A stretch of DNA of 64,000 bases from Latrodectus hesperus (GCA_037975125.1 CM075850.1:70723890-70787889); one strand, 5' to 3'. Positions 25,211 to 38,854 are shown, numbered from the stretch's first letter. Notes: generated by a model from the letters alone, not told the origin. Translations and numbers: made by a program.

Positions 25211-27523
25211 TATGACGATCAGATATTCAAAAAGATAAAGATAGAAAATGAAGTATAAAATACATCCAAAAAATAAAAACCGAGGAAGTGCTGTGTCAGA
25301 CATAAAAATACCGACCCTGCCAAAAACGGAAAATAAATTGTATGAATTCATTTTTCCGTTTTCGTTAGAATCACAGTTTTGTTGCTTTTTCATATTGACA
25401 AACTTATAAGCAGCATTAAAACAAAATATTTTCACGAATTATAAAAAAGTAAGCATTATTCTGGAAATTAAAATATTGTGAAATATGTAAAGTACATATT
25501 AATGCCTTTTTTACATAAATAAGATCTGCATACATTAGTTTTATAAAAAAAATACTAAGTATTTTCATTTGGTGACTTAGCAGAACCTCAATAAAATGCG
25601 GTAATGCAAACTGTATAGATTGTTTGAGTAAAAGATAAATTTTATTCTGAATGAGGCAAGATTAATGCTAAAACTTTTAATTTTTGTTCCTACATTTGTT
25701 GTATATAAGCTCAAAAAATTTCAAGCTTAGACAACATTTTATGCGCTTTTATTACTTGATTTATTTAAACTTATACATTCAGAGGATTCATGAGAATCCT
25801 TTCTAAGTTATATAGTTATATCCTGTGTAAAAATGTTTCAAATAAAAAAAAAATATCTAAGAACTTAAATTTTAAAAATTCATCAATACAAAAAAAGGAA
25901 TACGAATTCTACCTTTTGTACGATCTCTCAAAGTTCCTACATTAATACTTAACAAAAGAGTTACTTTTATTAAACATCACAAGTAAATACGAACAGAATA
26001 AAATTTTTGGTTTAATTATGCTTAAAATGATAATATACTTAAAAAAATGTAATTAGATTTTGAGAAATGAACCACTTAATTTGTCAGACATTGTAACAAG
26101 CTACGAAACATTTAATATTAAAAAGAATTGTATTAATTTGCTAATATTTTGAAAATTATCTTACATAAATTTCATATCTTAAGTTTTTTTAATAGGATAC
26201 TTTAAAAAAAAGTCTTGCAATAAATATGTAAATTTTTTTTTGTTTACACAGCAAGACTAAAAAAATGTGAAAGGCACTATAATTCTCAGACTTTATTTAT
26301 TTTATAAAAAGCTTTGTTTATATTGTATTTATTTAATATGACTAATATCATTCCCTTAAAAGTAATGGTAACGACAAAGATTACTTTAAGGTTGTTCAAT
26401 TCAGAAGCAGCTAATACAACAAAGAAAAACATTTTTAATCGATGATTACAATGTTCTATTACTTTTATCGAAGAACGACATTGTTTTACATCTATAAATG
26501 TCAATTTCTATCGATATAAAAAATTCTGAAAAATGATAATTTTTTTATTATTTTTGTTACCTATGATTTATTTTATACTGGTCTTCATAACGAATTAAAT
26601 GACAGGACCCTACTAATAAACGATACGTAGACGCTATTTCAACAAAAGGCGATGAATATATTTTTATTAAGGTACAATTAATTTCTCATTATTTGTGGTA
26701 ATTAATGGCTTGTGTAGTAAAAAGTAGATATAAATGTCAATCATCAGAACATATTTCAATCACACAGGTTTGACCGATGTTTAAAATTCAAATATTTTCT
26801 ATTGTGAGAAGCAGAAACAAAACTAACAGATATATATTTATGCAATAATTTCTCTTACAGTGATAAAGACAAAAACGAAAAATTCAAACTATGAGAGAAC
26901 AGACCATCAATTCAGATGATTCAGCAGTGATAAAAATGTTTCACCAAATATTCAAGGTTGCTAGGAAATTTTACTGATGCGAAAATATTCCCACAACTGG
27001 AAGCATAAAATCAAATATCGTCGACTATTTAATAACCCCATTTCTATTAAATTCTAAAAATAAATAAGCCACATAAATCATTGGAAATGTTACAGAAGAT
27101 TTGTTAAATTGATTGTTGTCATAATTTTGCAAATTCAATGAAGGGAACGATAATCAAATTTATTTTTTAAAATAATTAAATGGATTAAATTCTTTATACA
27201 TGTTAATAAAATTTAAAAAATGATCAAAAATTTAAAGTCTATAAGCAAGGGATAATTCCTTTTTTTAGAAGACTTTAAAAATTTAAATTCTCAACTGTCA
27301 ATCTTGCTCCATTGCTTAAACTGACTTTCAGAAAAGCCGTTGCTAAAAATTAACTTCATTTGATCTGAATCAACAATGTCTATAGAAATAATCAGAAGAT
27401 ATAAGAGACAGAATGACCAGAAGAAATTTTTTATTTAATTTCTGATTATGACAATTTGCAATATCCTTCGGTAAATTCAGGTTAAACACACAAAAAAAAG
27501 AAAGACGAATATATATATACATG
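25211..27523. other. Intergenic stretch, no gene seen
   Basis: AT-rich. ORFs at 25187-25435 (-) and 26286-26504 (-) lack any recognisable signature. Confidence 0.3.
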
Positions 27524-27735
27524 TGGTGTGATGCAGTGGATTGAGAATTGGATCTCTTAACAAACAGCCCAATTGCTTAAGAACAATTTCGGCTGGCTGT
27601 GCCGTTTTCTTGAGGTTCCTAGGTCCGTAGGACCTCACCCTCGTCTGGAGCTGGAAATGACTGGATAGCTATAGCTGTAACTGAACTGGCATATCATTGG
27701 TTGTTAGTTCTAGAGTGGATGGGGCTTATTTAAGA
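27524..27735 (+). mobile_element. Candidate second SINE family (tRNA-Lys-like head)
   Basis: A GC-richer block starting GATGCAGTGGATTGAGAATT, which resembles a tRNA A box, followed by GGATCTCTTAAC, similar to the anticodon arm of tRNA-Lys(CTT). The body includes CTGGAGCTGGAAATGACTGG. A clear B box is missing, so the tRNA origin is inference. It lies between AT-rich sequence and the ORF1 relic at 27916. Confidence 0.35.
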
Positions 27736-27915
27736 TTTTAGGTGACTAGAAGATTTAACTAATTTTATTTATTTAATTATATTATTTTTTTATTTTTTAA
27801 TTTAAATTAACAAATTAAAGAAAAATTAACATATTAAAGAGAATTGACATATTAAAGAATTAAGCTATTATACGTTTAAATATATTATAGTTCAGAGATT
27901 TAAATAGAAGGTTTA

Positions 27916-29020
27916 TTATTCAGCTTCTTGGAAATATTCTGTTAATTTAAATAATTTGTCCATAGGGGACTTGATTTCTCTAAGTTCTTTAATGATGTTC
28001 TTAATAGGCATATCTTTAAATATAGCTTTGATTTCATTAATTAATTGGATTAAATCTGAGACGCTTTCAGTTGTTTCAGTATTGCACATCAGAGGAGTTG
28101 GTTCTGATTCTTGAGCAGGGGAGGGGGAAGCGGCTCTCGCAAAAGAGATACCGGGTCTCACGAGATTAGATTTTGAAATGTTTTGTTTGACATAACTAAA
28201 GTTGCTTGTTTTTTGAGCTTTTAATTTGGGGAATTTGGGGCAACCCTTGTAGTTAGTTGGGTGATCACCCTGACAATTTGAGCATTTGGGAGTTTCTACT
28301 CTAGCATGAGGACAGTCCCTAGTATTGTGTGCTCCTGCACATTTAACACATTTTGGTTTGATATGACAAGTGTCTGCTGAATGGAAGAATTGTTGACAGT
28401 TGAAACACTGCATCACCGATTTGGTTCCTCTGTAGTGTTCAACTGTCACTCCGGAAATGTGACATAATTTATCAATTTTGTACATTGATCCCCCTTCGGG
28501 TTCAGAGTAAATTGTTGTAAGGAATAGAGGCATGATTTTACTATTTTTGGGGTTTTTCATTTGGCTAACTTTAGCCACTTGATATCCTATCAGTTTTAGA
28601 TTGTTTTCAATATCCTGTACCTGATGGGGAGACCCCGAATAACATATCTTCTGGGTTTATGATTATTGCTTTTAATTAAGATGTATTCTATTAACTTATC
28701 GTCAAAAAGTTTGGTAAGCTCTCTATGAGCCTCTACGGTTTTAACTGATATTTTCAGATTTCTTCCTGCTGTTTTGGTAATGAAATCGTGTTTGAAATAT
28801 TCTTTTAATTTGCGGATGAATTCGATAGGATCATCTCCATATCGCGCTAGTATCGGTAATATTTTTTCCTCGACTGGAGGGGCAGTAGCTAGGGGTTGTT
28901 CCATCTCCTGGTCGGAGTCAATTGAAGTAAATTGATTTGCAGTTTTTACAGGAGCCGGAGTCGGAGGATGGTTTGCAGGGTTCTTTCAATGTCTTCTGTC
29001 TTCATTGATGAAAAATCCAT
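27916..29020 (-). pseudogene. Jockey/X-element-like retrotransposon ORF1 (gag-like), frameshifted
   Basis: The minus-strand reading starts at an ATG at 29018-29020 (MDFSSMKTEDIERT), shifts frame near 28950, continues in 28904-28596 (MEQPLATAPPVEEK ... RYVIRGLPI), shifts again near 28590 and continues in 28578-27916. The last part has the segment preceding the fingers known as PRE_C2HC, then three Cys/His knuckles: CFNCQQFFHSADTC, CVKCAGAHNTRDC and CSNCQGDHPTNYKGC. Such ORF1 proteins bind the retrotransposon RNA in jockey-clade elements. About 220 residues including the knuckles are uninterrupted. No ORF2 (endonuclease and reverse transcriptase) follows within the window. Confidence 0.85.
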
Positions 29021-29200
29021 ATCGGAAAGGAATTAAATTCTTATCCTAACGATGTTTAATAGCAGTGAAAACTGCTGTTTTTTATTCCCGAGGGAATGGA
29101 TACTGTTTAAGCAGCGGCAGATCTGGGTTTATGGAGAGCGTGTCTAGGCACGTCCTATCATGGCAGGGTCCAAGTCCCGAATGTGAGTGAAAAATGAGTG
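29021..29200 (-). mobile_element. Probable 5' UTR of the ORF1 element
   Basis: GC-richer sequence directly upstream of the ORF1 start on the minus strand, including GGACCCTGCCATGATAGG and a short inverted repeat AGCAGTTTTCACTGCT. The 5' end is judged from composition near 29200. Confidence 0.4.
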
Positions 29201-29844
29201 GAGAAGATATTTTAACATTCCTGACGTAAATTGCTTTCTGGGAGAATTTGTCATGCATATTGGACTTATTCATCTATTCTAAGAAGAATGTCTAGAAAAT
29301 TCCCAAGTAGACTTGCAAGCAGAAAGGATAAGCGCAATACTGACCTCCCGTTTTTCAATAGTGGTGGAATTGAACACGGGACCTTTTGCTTTGAAGAGCG
29401 CTGTCATACCACTATAATTCTGAATCCTAAAAAAACGACTTTTCAAAATATTGTCAGGAAGACTATTAAGGAGCTGAAATGTTTCATTATCAGCTATATA
29501 CATCATATGAATATGAATTCGTTTTAAATTTCTAGCTTCTAGGATTTTGAAACTCAAAATCAAGTTTTGTTAAATCACAAAGAGACTTTTACTTCCCTAA
29601 ATGTGTAAGAGATTTTGGGCCTTATGAATCCGAGAATTAGTGAATTTCTCTTATATGATTTTTATAAAGTAAATTTTACCACTGAAAAAGTTGATCATAA
29701 AATGTATCATATGAGTAAAAGAATTACGATAACAAAATTTTCCGATCTGCTCGTTTAAACTGAGAGCAGGGTTTAGTTTGGCATATATAGCTGAATAGTT
29801 AATTTTAACACAAAAAAATTTATTTTACTAGAACCTACAAATAG
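29201..29844. other. Intergenic stretch, overlapping small ORFs
   Basis: ORFs overlap on opposite strands (29231-29527 + and 29279-29563 -). Neither has a recognisable motif. The block 29280-29410 is somewhat GC-richer and may still belong to a repeat. Confidence 0.25.
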
Positions 29845-29847
29845 CTG

Positions 29848-29944
29848 ACGAACCACTACAAACATCAACGTCCGAGTAAAAATCGAACCCACAAGAACAG
29901 AACCAAGAATGCCAGAGCTCTAACCATTCAGCTGTCAGCTCTGT
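29848..29944 (-). mobile_element. tRNA-derived SINE, partial copy
   Basis: Contains GAACCACTACAAACATC and a head region AAATCGAACCCAC ... GCTCTAACCATTCAGCTG of the same family. The tail part is missing. Confidence 0.75.
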
Positions 29945-32900
29945 GGATTGCAAGGATAAAGATGCAAATTTGCCAATACTAAATTAAGGTGATAAAATTA
30001 ATTTATTGCTCTTTCATTGCATAAATTTAATGAAATTAGACAATAGATTTAACAACTCATGTATGAGAAAGTAGCAAGAAGTTTACACAAAATTTCATGT
30101 GATAAATCGTTTACTATCATTTGCAATATATTCGATTCACAACTGTAGTAAAATGTACACATGTGTGTTCTGTTGTGCAATTTTTTTTTCACTCATGAGC
30201 AGCCAGTTTATAAATTACCAGGTATATACCCTGACAAGCAATTTACTTCAAAAAATACAATTTTTAACAAAAATTGTTGGGCATTTTTGAATCACCCATC
30301 ACTGTTTCCTATTTAAAAATTCGTATCACTTTGCACTTTTAATCAAAAATTAAAAAAGGATGCCATTCATTCATTTATTTATTTGGCATTATAAAAATTA
30401 TATATTGGTTCTTTAGCGTATACATATTTAGCTAATAAATTTAGAAAGAGAACACTTGTGTATTAACGCAATTTTTGGTACTTTCCATTATTTCTTAGAT
30501 GTTGATTTTCACTTACACCAATTACAAATCAGTCTATTTGCACAGACAACCATTCCTGATTGAAAAAAGGCATTAACTTACCATACAACTTAAACTTTAC
30601 TCTTTTTCAAGGATTATTTTGTAAACTTGTCCCTCAATCGACTATTAACATTTTTTATGCGATGTAGTCCCATTGAGAGAGATCTACATTACAAATTCAA
30701 AATTAAATAATCATATATATTAATAGAGAATGTCAATTTATGAGAGTTTCGTCGTTCCCTATAATAGTGTTAAAATGTTGTCATTTGGGTGTGCAACTTT
30801 GTAAATTAATAGTCTATGCAAGTGTCCATTTTAAAAGCGATCCTAATTTATACGGTAATTTATAAACAAAATTTCTTAAGTGATTTTTTAAGAGTGTTTG
30901 ACAAATATCTTAGAGAATATCCTTATTTGAAAACAAAATTTCATGCCACTAAAATATAATACCAGTTTTTAACTGACAGTAGTACACACATGTGGAAAAA
31001 TTAATATCTTAAATTTTATCTGCAACAGAACAAGGCGTTATCTTATTCAGATATGCATAATTCTAAAAATAATTGAGAAAGCTAAAATAGATAAGTTGGT
31101 ACAGATGAGCAAAGTCATGTTATCTCTTCAGCCTGTCACCTCTAAGACTATTCAGGGCTAAGTACAGGAAAGCATGCTGGTGCAACAATCTCTAAGAATT
31201 TGAATATTATAATAAATCACAAAATTGATTTATATATAGTTATATTTAAAGTGATAACCAATCATCTGTGATTTGACAAAGTGATTAGTCCCAGCATAGA
31301 GGGAAAAATTCAGGATTTTATTTTAAATGAATTATTATGAGGAGTTTTAATAATATAATTTTTTACTCAGTTTTTAATCATAATTAATTTTGATGAATTT
31401 TTTGAAAAGTCATGATAATTAAGTACGATGCGAATTGCTTTTCTCAAAAGGACCTTACTTGCGAGGTAATTTTTTTTATGGAAGTTCAGTGAAAAGAACT
31501 TGTTTGGGTTTTTCGTTTTACAATCATTATTCGAACACGAGAAACAATTCGAATTTCGCCATTTAAAGATAAGTTTTTACTACTATCACTTCTGAATGAT
31601 GAATTAAGCAATGCAATATCAATGCCAAATTAAGCGTTGAGTGCATGAGTTGTTTAATTAAGAACAGATTTATATTTGCATTTTATTACAAGGACAAAAA
31701 ATATGTGTACATGTAATTACATTAGCAATAGTAAAATTAAATCATAAATTTTAATAATCAATAAGTACCTTCATTATGAAAATTTTTTTTTACTGGTTTA
31801 AATAAAAGTTTGGTATTTTTCCCTTAAAATTTCAGTACATCACAAATTTGTGCTAATGCACTCACAAGCACTGTTATTTCTCTTTATTATACTTATCAAT
31901 CTGTAATATTTTTCAGAAGCAACGTAGGAAATGGTAAGTCATCTAATTTTAAATTTCCAAAAGATCTCACACGAAAGTGAATCCTATTGTAACAAAATAG
32001 TGGATACGTCGACAGCAACTAAATTTTGCAAGCTAACGCATATTTCTATGAAAAATGATAATTTCCCTCTTAAAGTTAACATCACAAGATAATTTATAAC
32101 TGCAAACAATTATAGAGCCTCTTACAATATCGGAAAACAAAAAAAGTATGTTTTTATACATTCTTCAGCAAGTATTTTTCGAGACTTTTATATTGTGTAG
32201 TAAGTATACTTTGATTAAGAAACGTAACTTTTTCTTCCAGTTCATAAGATTCAATTTTTGTCAAATAGATAAGCATTAAGAGAAAGCATTAAAAATTAAT
32301 AATACACAAACAATTACATTTCAACGAAAATTGATGCTTAAAAAGGAAGATAAGCAAGAATGATACTTTCGCTATTACACAATACTAGCTATTGGAACGG
32401 ACTTCTAAAATAAACCAAATCAATCTTGGAAGGTAACACTAAAAATAAAATGCCTTTCTTGTAAAGTTATCTCATTGGTGAAAGGTCTCTATAGAGCCTC
32501 TAATCTCTTTCCAGTCATCCATAAATTCTGCTGATATTCCAAAGCTGCCGTGATAAAAAGTACACCATAGTAAATCCTTGTGGTAAATAAATTTGTACAG
32601 ATTTAGCTCTTATTACCATAAAATAAATTCATTTTATAAAATTTGCACGAGCAACTATTCAAGACGAGATGAAGTCAATTAAGTATGCAAACTGAAATCA
32701 AACAGAAAGTAAAAATATATTATCAGCGCGTATTTTTCTTAATTCAATATAGTAAGAATCAACTATAAAAAGGATTTCTTATCACCTTTCTTCAAGTAAC
32801 CTAATAAAAGGTGGTTAGTGTTAATCAGAATTGATGGGATGCTAAAGTTATATAGTTAAAATGTTTATATATATTTAGTTTCTGAAGAAGGGATTTTGCA

Positions 32901-35217
32901 AAATCCCATTATACGCATTCAATATTTCAAATAAGCACATTCATATTAAGAAAATGTAAACTGGATTATCGATATACATTAACATCAAAATAAAGGGTTG
33001 ATTTTCCTATCACACATTTTTCTTTCTTTTTCTCAACAGATAATTCAGTTGTTACTAATTAATTTATTTTATAATCACATTTTTTCTAAATTTCACACAA
33101 GCCAATTTGAGATTATAGTTGGAAAAAAACTAGTCGATATTTTATAAATCGAGAAAGAAAAATTATTTGCTTTTAAAATAACTTCACAAATGTTTATAAG
33201 TTTCAAACATATTTATAAAACACAATAGCTTATTTAAAAATTGAATCAAATGTGTCGTTCTTATTTATAAAACACAATAATATAATGCTTATTTAAATTG
33301 AATCAAATGTGTCGTTCTTAACCTACTAACATCAACAAAATTGATTTTTTTAAGTCTACAGATAGGTTAGGTTATTCAACAATAGGCTTGTGTTTTGTTA
33401 CATTTTAAAAATTTTTATACCTTTCAGAATCAAGAGCCGGATATTGATATGTGTTAAAATTACAAATGTCTACACACAAGGAAGATTTCAAATAAAATAT
33501 AAAAACCACTCATTTAAAATATAGGAATTTACTGAATTTTAGAAAGTAAATAAAACAAAACATAAACCGTAAAAGTAATTTGACAGCTAAATACAGTAAG
33601 TTTTTGTTGTCATTATAAATTCGCGTAAAAAAATCCCAGTGTTTTAAGTTTTTACTATTCTTATAATTTTATTGTATTACAATGCCTATTTGATTTAATT
33701 ATTGCCCTTTAAGATTCCTAACTTAACGATTTCTTTATTAATATTTGAGTAATACAATATATTCCACAACGCCAGGCACAAACTTGGAGCGCAGAAGGAT
33801 AGGAACTGAACACGTATGAGATGACCGGAAATGCCACTTGTCGAAGATAAGTAATTACACAAATTAAAAAACAAGTAACCTGTCCTAATCATGCCATAAT
33901 TACGAATAACAATAATTATGAAACAAGCAAAGTAAGAAATAAACTACTAAAGTGCATTTTCATAGGATAAAATTTTCATTTCCACAGCGTTTCCGGACAG
34001 CTTAGATACAATTTCATTGAAAAATCAAAGGAAAGGAACAATGGAGATCTTTATTAATTGCTCTCGGTTTTATGCCCCAAGTGGTTGAGACATGAATTAC
34101 ATGTACGGAATTCGTTCAATAAGACAACAATTAAATGTTTCAAAATTATTCATGATGAGGTCGTCAGCGCTTAACGTTAGTAACACTCATTGTTAAAATC
34201 ATGAACTATATTTAATTACAAACGTAAAAAATCATCAGACAAATTAACTTTTCTTTTTTGGTGCTTTAGTGGTAGGACAATGCTCTTCAGAGAGAAAGGT
34301 GAACTATAACAGCCACGTGTCGAAGATGAACTATAACCACTGTGAACTATAACAGATGAATGCTGCGCTTCTTTCGGAGTGAGTACTTGGGAATTTACCA
34401 TATTTCCATCTATGAAACACATCAAAATGGCCCATTATTTATGAAGTACTGTAAGAGAATTTATGAAGGGGATATTAAAATGCCTTATATAATAGCTGTA
34501 GAGCATTAAGTTATCCACGACGCACCTTTTAAGCAGCTTTTAACTATCAGACTACATATTCTAAGGGGTAGCAGTGTCTAAGATTAGGTCAATGCATTTA
34601 TTCTAACCTAGCGACTATTTGAACTGTAGTGTGTATCCAGTTATGTATCCTAATTATTATTGAACAAGAAATGTGTATCTCACATTCCAGCATTTTGATC
34701 GTGTTCTCCATATTTCCCACAGCCAATATAGGTATATTGTTCTCTGTGAAAAATATTCTCAGAAGTTTATATGTTGCAGATTTTAAAACGTACTATAACA
34801 GTTGTAATTAAAAAGCTATCTCTTCCGAAAAGTCAAAGTTATCGTGAAAGAATGGTTTGATACCTACCAAAGCTCTTGAAATAGGACGAGTTTCTTAAAT
34901 TTGTTCACATTGCTATCAGCAATTCTTAAGTCTCACAAATATAACTAGCTATCATCAGGTTCAAGTTAAACAAAATTGAATTTATTTAGATTTACTCTCT
35001 GAAAAAAAATTCCAAAGAAAGTCATTGATTTTACTTTATGATAACAATGCCTTGCATTATACTTAGGAAACCGTTTTACAAGTTAAATTAATATTACATC
35101 CTACATTTTTAAATTTTACATACAGATTTTATAGAAAAATTAATTTTATGACGAGCAGAAATACGAACGTTATATTGATATTACCCTCTGTTCAAAGCAA
35201 TTTTAGTTTTACAACTA
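29945..35217. other. Long intergenic stretch, no gene seen
   Basis: AT-rich. Contains a tandem duplication at 33211-33319 (own entry). The ORF at 34216-34425 (-) includes three copies of GTTATAGTTC and is probably repeat-derived. Confidence 0.3.
33211..33319. repeat. Two-copy tandem duplication (52 and 57 bp)
   Basis: ATTTATAAAACACAATA ... TCAAATGTGTCGTTCTT occurs at 33211-33262 and again at 33263-33319. The copies differ by a 7-9 bp insertion (ATATAAT) and an A-run length change. Confidence 0.9.
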
Positions 35218-35459
35218 TAGTGCCCCCTGTCTACAGCACATCAATGACGTCATCAACAAGGGAGTCAGTCCCTCTCCAGCAACTGTAGGAATGAGACGTA
35301 TAGTGATATGACTCTCATGCTTACCCTGTTCCTTTTAACTTTATATGTTTAGATTTAATTGTTTTATTTGTAGTATTTGTATCTGTGTAGTGCTCAAATT
35401 GTAACCTAAATTGTAATAAATTATTTCGAGCTATTTAAGGAACTTATTTCTTTGTTTCC

Positions 35460-35462
<3 letters not shown>
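35218..35462 (+). promoter_or_regulatory. Possible solo-LTR fragment or regulatory block
   Basis: GC-richer than its surroundings. It holds a perfect CRE-like palindrome ATGACGTCAT (35244-35253), an inverted GGGAGTCAGTCCC, a TATA-like TTTATATG, and an AATAAA (35415-35420). This order (promoter elements then polyadenylation signal) is what an LTR would show, but I found no TG...CA ends or target duplication. It ends against a (TA)n tract. Confidence 0.3.

Positions 35463-35515
<53 letters not shown>
35462..35515. repeat. (TA)n microsatellite
   Basis: About 52 bp of uninterrupted TA. Confidence 0.95.
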
Positions 35516-35519
<4 letters not shown>

Positions 35520-35709
35520 AGATAAGTGCTAAACATATTATTGAATTAATTCGTACAAGTCAAATCTTTAATTCTTACGAAGTTCTTTTTTCTTAAAATA
35601 ATGAATCTGTTTAAGAGGGTGAATTTGGTAATAATTTTGTTAAAATGTCCAGTTTTTAATAAATAAAAAAATATCTCTACTTCAATAGTTTTTTACAAGG
35701 TTGACAGTA

Positions 35710-35857
35710 TAAAGGCTTGCGCTCTTCAGTTCAACATTTCATGTATTCATTCAAGCGTGGATGTTTGAAGTGGTTCAGCGTCCACTTTGAACTATAGGTC
35801 ACAGTTGAACTAACCCTTGTGTGCAAAAAGTGGCCATTAAAGCGATGAACAAAACCG
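35710..35857 (+). mobile_element. tRNA-derived SINE, old copy in plus orientation
   Basis: Reads in the opposite direction to the other copies: GGCTTGCGCTCTTCAGTTCAA (split), GTGGATGTTTGAAGTGGTTC, then CCCTTGTGTGCAAAAAGTGG and a remnant of the tail. Divergence is high and no target duplication is seen. Confidence 0.7.
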
Positions 35858-36685
35858 ATGCTTTATGTTACGCACGCAAAAATAATTCATAAGGAACTAT
35901 GGAATACGTGGAATACTTATTCTAAGAAAATAGTAAAAATTAAGCTATAAAAGAATACATTAAGTGTTTATTTTTGTGTTTAGATTATTTTAAGAATGTC
36001 CAACTTTTCGTTCAATAACAATTATGCAATGCAATAAATGATTGCTCTTTCATTTTTATTTACACATCTAAATTTACAAAATATTAATAATGAAAAAAAA
36101 AATGAAATTTTAAAGACTTCTCGAACGAGAACGAAACAAAATAGAACATATTAGAACAATAGTGTTATTCAAATAAAATTTCAACAAATCAAAATTTCGA
36201 GTAAGCAATTTTCGAAAATAAACGCGATACACCATTCATTATTTCGTAAATTTATTATCAGTATCATTTGAGTGATTTCTGAAATTATTTGTATGTTGCG
36301 TTTCACGTTTTTTATGTGTGGAGAGTAAATAATTAGAAGGTAATTTTAAAAATAAAATTTCTACTCCACTAATACAAATATATTTGATAAATACACGTAA
36401 TTTAACTTTTAAACCAAGTTATATATTAATATAAATAAAAAATATATTAAATGAATCATTTTTTTTGTTTTGCTTATTTTATTTATAATTTAATTTCTAT
36501 ATAAAGCAATTTCTTTTAATATCTTATAAAATTAAAAATATTAACAATAAGCAAACATTTCCCTAACTTGCGTATTATCATTTTCTAAGAAATTTTTTTT
36601 TTCGAATTTCAACGGATGTTTCAAATTTCATTACCAAAAAATAAATTAATATTTAATTCTTATCAATGAATTAATAATTCACAAA
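35858..36685. other. Intergenic stretch, no gene seen
   Basis: Very AT-rich, no ORF or repeat recognised. Confidence 0.3.
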
Positions 36686-36695
36686 TAATACAGTT

Positions 36696-37147
36696 AGTAG
36701 ACCTTGCTGAAAAAGACAAGGGAACTCAGAGGCAATCTTGTAAAGGGGCAGTAATGAATCTTTTACTTGAGGTAGAAATGACCTCCAAACCATCTTCTGG
36801 TGAAAGCTAGGAAGCTATCCTTAGCATGACTGACTTTCTGACCAGATGGGACTGTTTCAGCAAGACCCTATCTGCTGGAAATGTCAAACGCAAGAGGAAA
36901 CGGCAGAGCATATCATTTACGAATGCAAGGCTCTTGCCCTCCCTAGATTAACTTCTTTAGGCATCATCCATACTAGAGAGTTACACCTAGGCTCCATTAA
37001 AAGGTTATCAGACTTTATTAATAAAGTGGGTGACCCGAGCAACTGGAACTAGGAAACATTGGGTTTGGAGTTAATGGTACAAAATGCTGATAAAAGCAGA
37101 GGTGCCCAATGACATACAAACCCAACCTTAAGAAGAAGAAGAAGAAC
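36696..37147 (+). mobile_element. LINE-like 3' end, copy 2, 5'-truncated with TSD
   Basis: A 452-bp plus-strand piece homologous to the LINE-like element at 3997-5037. The frame 36846-37052 reads CWKCQTQEETAEHIIYEC, the Cys/His segment found at the C-terminus of LINE ORF2 proteins, then ends DPSNWN with a stop. A 3' UTR and an AAG/GAA tail (37130-37146) follow. The 10-bp duplication TAATACAGTT (36686-36695 and 37148-37157) shows that it is a genuine truncated retrotransposition event. Confidence 0.85.
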
Positions 37148-37157
37148 TAATACAGTT

Positions 37158-38846
37158 TCTTATAAAAGCATGTAATATCCCATTTATATTAGCATATTTC
37201 CATACTGAGTTGCTATTGACTATTTTTGTTCTCATTGATGTAAAATTACTAAAGTTGAATACGATTTATACCTTTCGTTTCTGTATATGCACCGTATGTT
37301 TTTTCCTTCATACTCAAGTTAGGTTTTACCTACTAGTGAGATTGGAGACGTTTTAATAAAAATTTTCGTATTTGGTGATTAAATACGTACTATAGAATTT
37401 TTTTAATGAATTATTTATAACTAAATTATTCATTTTTAAATAAAATACTTAACTTTAATCGATGCATTATTTGTTTTACATAAGTCTTCATATTTTTATA
37501 TTGAATTATATATTTTTTCATCATTTGTTCAATAACAAACATATCTGAGAAAATATTTGTTGAAATTAATTAATGATATCCCTTTGCTTTCATTTGATTT
37601 TGGCTAGTTTAAGTATTCTTAATATTAAAGGCCAGGGTTTGTAACAAGCAGGCGACCGAAACAAATATAACTGGAAAATATTAGATTCTGAGTATTTGTC
37701 ACAAAATGGTACTCTAAAGTAAAAATGACGAAAACCTGACAAACGTCACCAAAAGAACTAGTTAAAAGGACAGAATTTAGATACATAATTCCTGTTTCGT
37801 GGTGACACGACACTAAAACTTGACGATTCTTTAAATGAAAAAAATCATTAATTTGTTATTATTCTTTTTAATTGTAATAAAAATATAAAAATTTTTAATG
37901 CTATAGTTTAATTAAAAAAAACACTTTTATCGTATTGGAATTTGAAGTTCTACAGTAAAATAGGCAAAACTTGACATGTAATTGATCAAATACTATTGTC
38001 TCTCATTTATATTACGCGATTCTTATGTATTATCCCTTGAATCATATCTGCGAAAAAAAATGTTTAATGATTTAATTAAGCACCACACACACATATAAAT
38101 TACAGATAGTTTTTATCTATTTGTTACAATGAAAATACAAGTAAACTGTCCTGCTTTTCCTTCACATTTTGAAAAAAATTATTAAAATTTGCAAAGTTTG
38201 ACATTTTTATGGCGAAAATGGTCTACGGGATAATACGTAAGTACCTTTTCAGTGATTTTTTTTCTTGCAGAAATTTAAGCTGCATTACATTTTAATGAAC
38301 TATATAAAAGTCTTTAAAAGAATTTTGAATTAAAATATTGCTGCATTTATTTTATTTTATTTTTTAGCTTTTAACTATTGGCAACTATTTGGTTTCCTTG
38401 TAAATTCCAACTGGCATCTTTACAATAAATTTAAGAAGTTGTTTAACCATGTAATTGACTACTTAACATAATCCTATTGAAAATTTTATTAAACCAGTCA
38501 AATTGCGCATATAAATGAAAAATCATTCAAGAAATTCTGAAACATTTTTATTCTAATTCTGATTTTGATTTTAGAATTAAGATTCATATACCATTCTAAT
38601 TTCCAAAAACAAATTATTTCGCTTGAGTAAAACTTTGATTATAGATAAAAAAAATACCAGTAAAATGAACATTTAATATTTACACAAGAAAAAGTTGTGC
38701 ATTTTCTCCAAATATCTACCTAAATCTGTGCTTTCTTTAATTCCACAACAGTCGTCCATCATGATCTGGAAGTTTGCTAAAAGGTGTCACAAGTTCAAAT
38801 TTCAACTTTACTTTGTCCTTTGAAAGTGGTACAAAACAAAACTATA
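37158..38846. other. Intergenic stretch, no gene seen
   Basis: AT-rich; the ORF at 37625-37813 (-) has no recognisable features. Confidence 0.3.
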
Positions 38847-38854
38847 CTTTAAAT

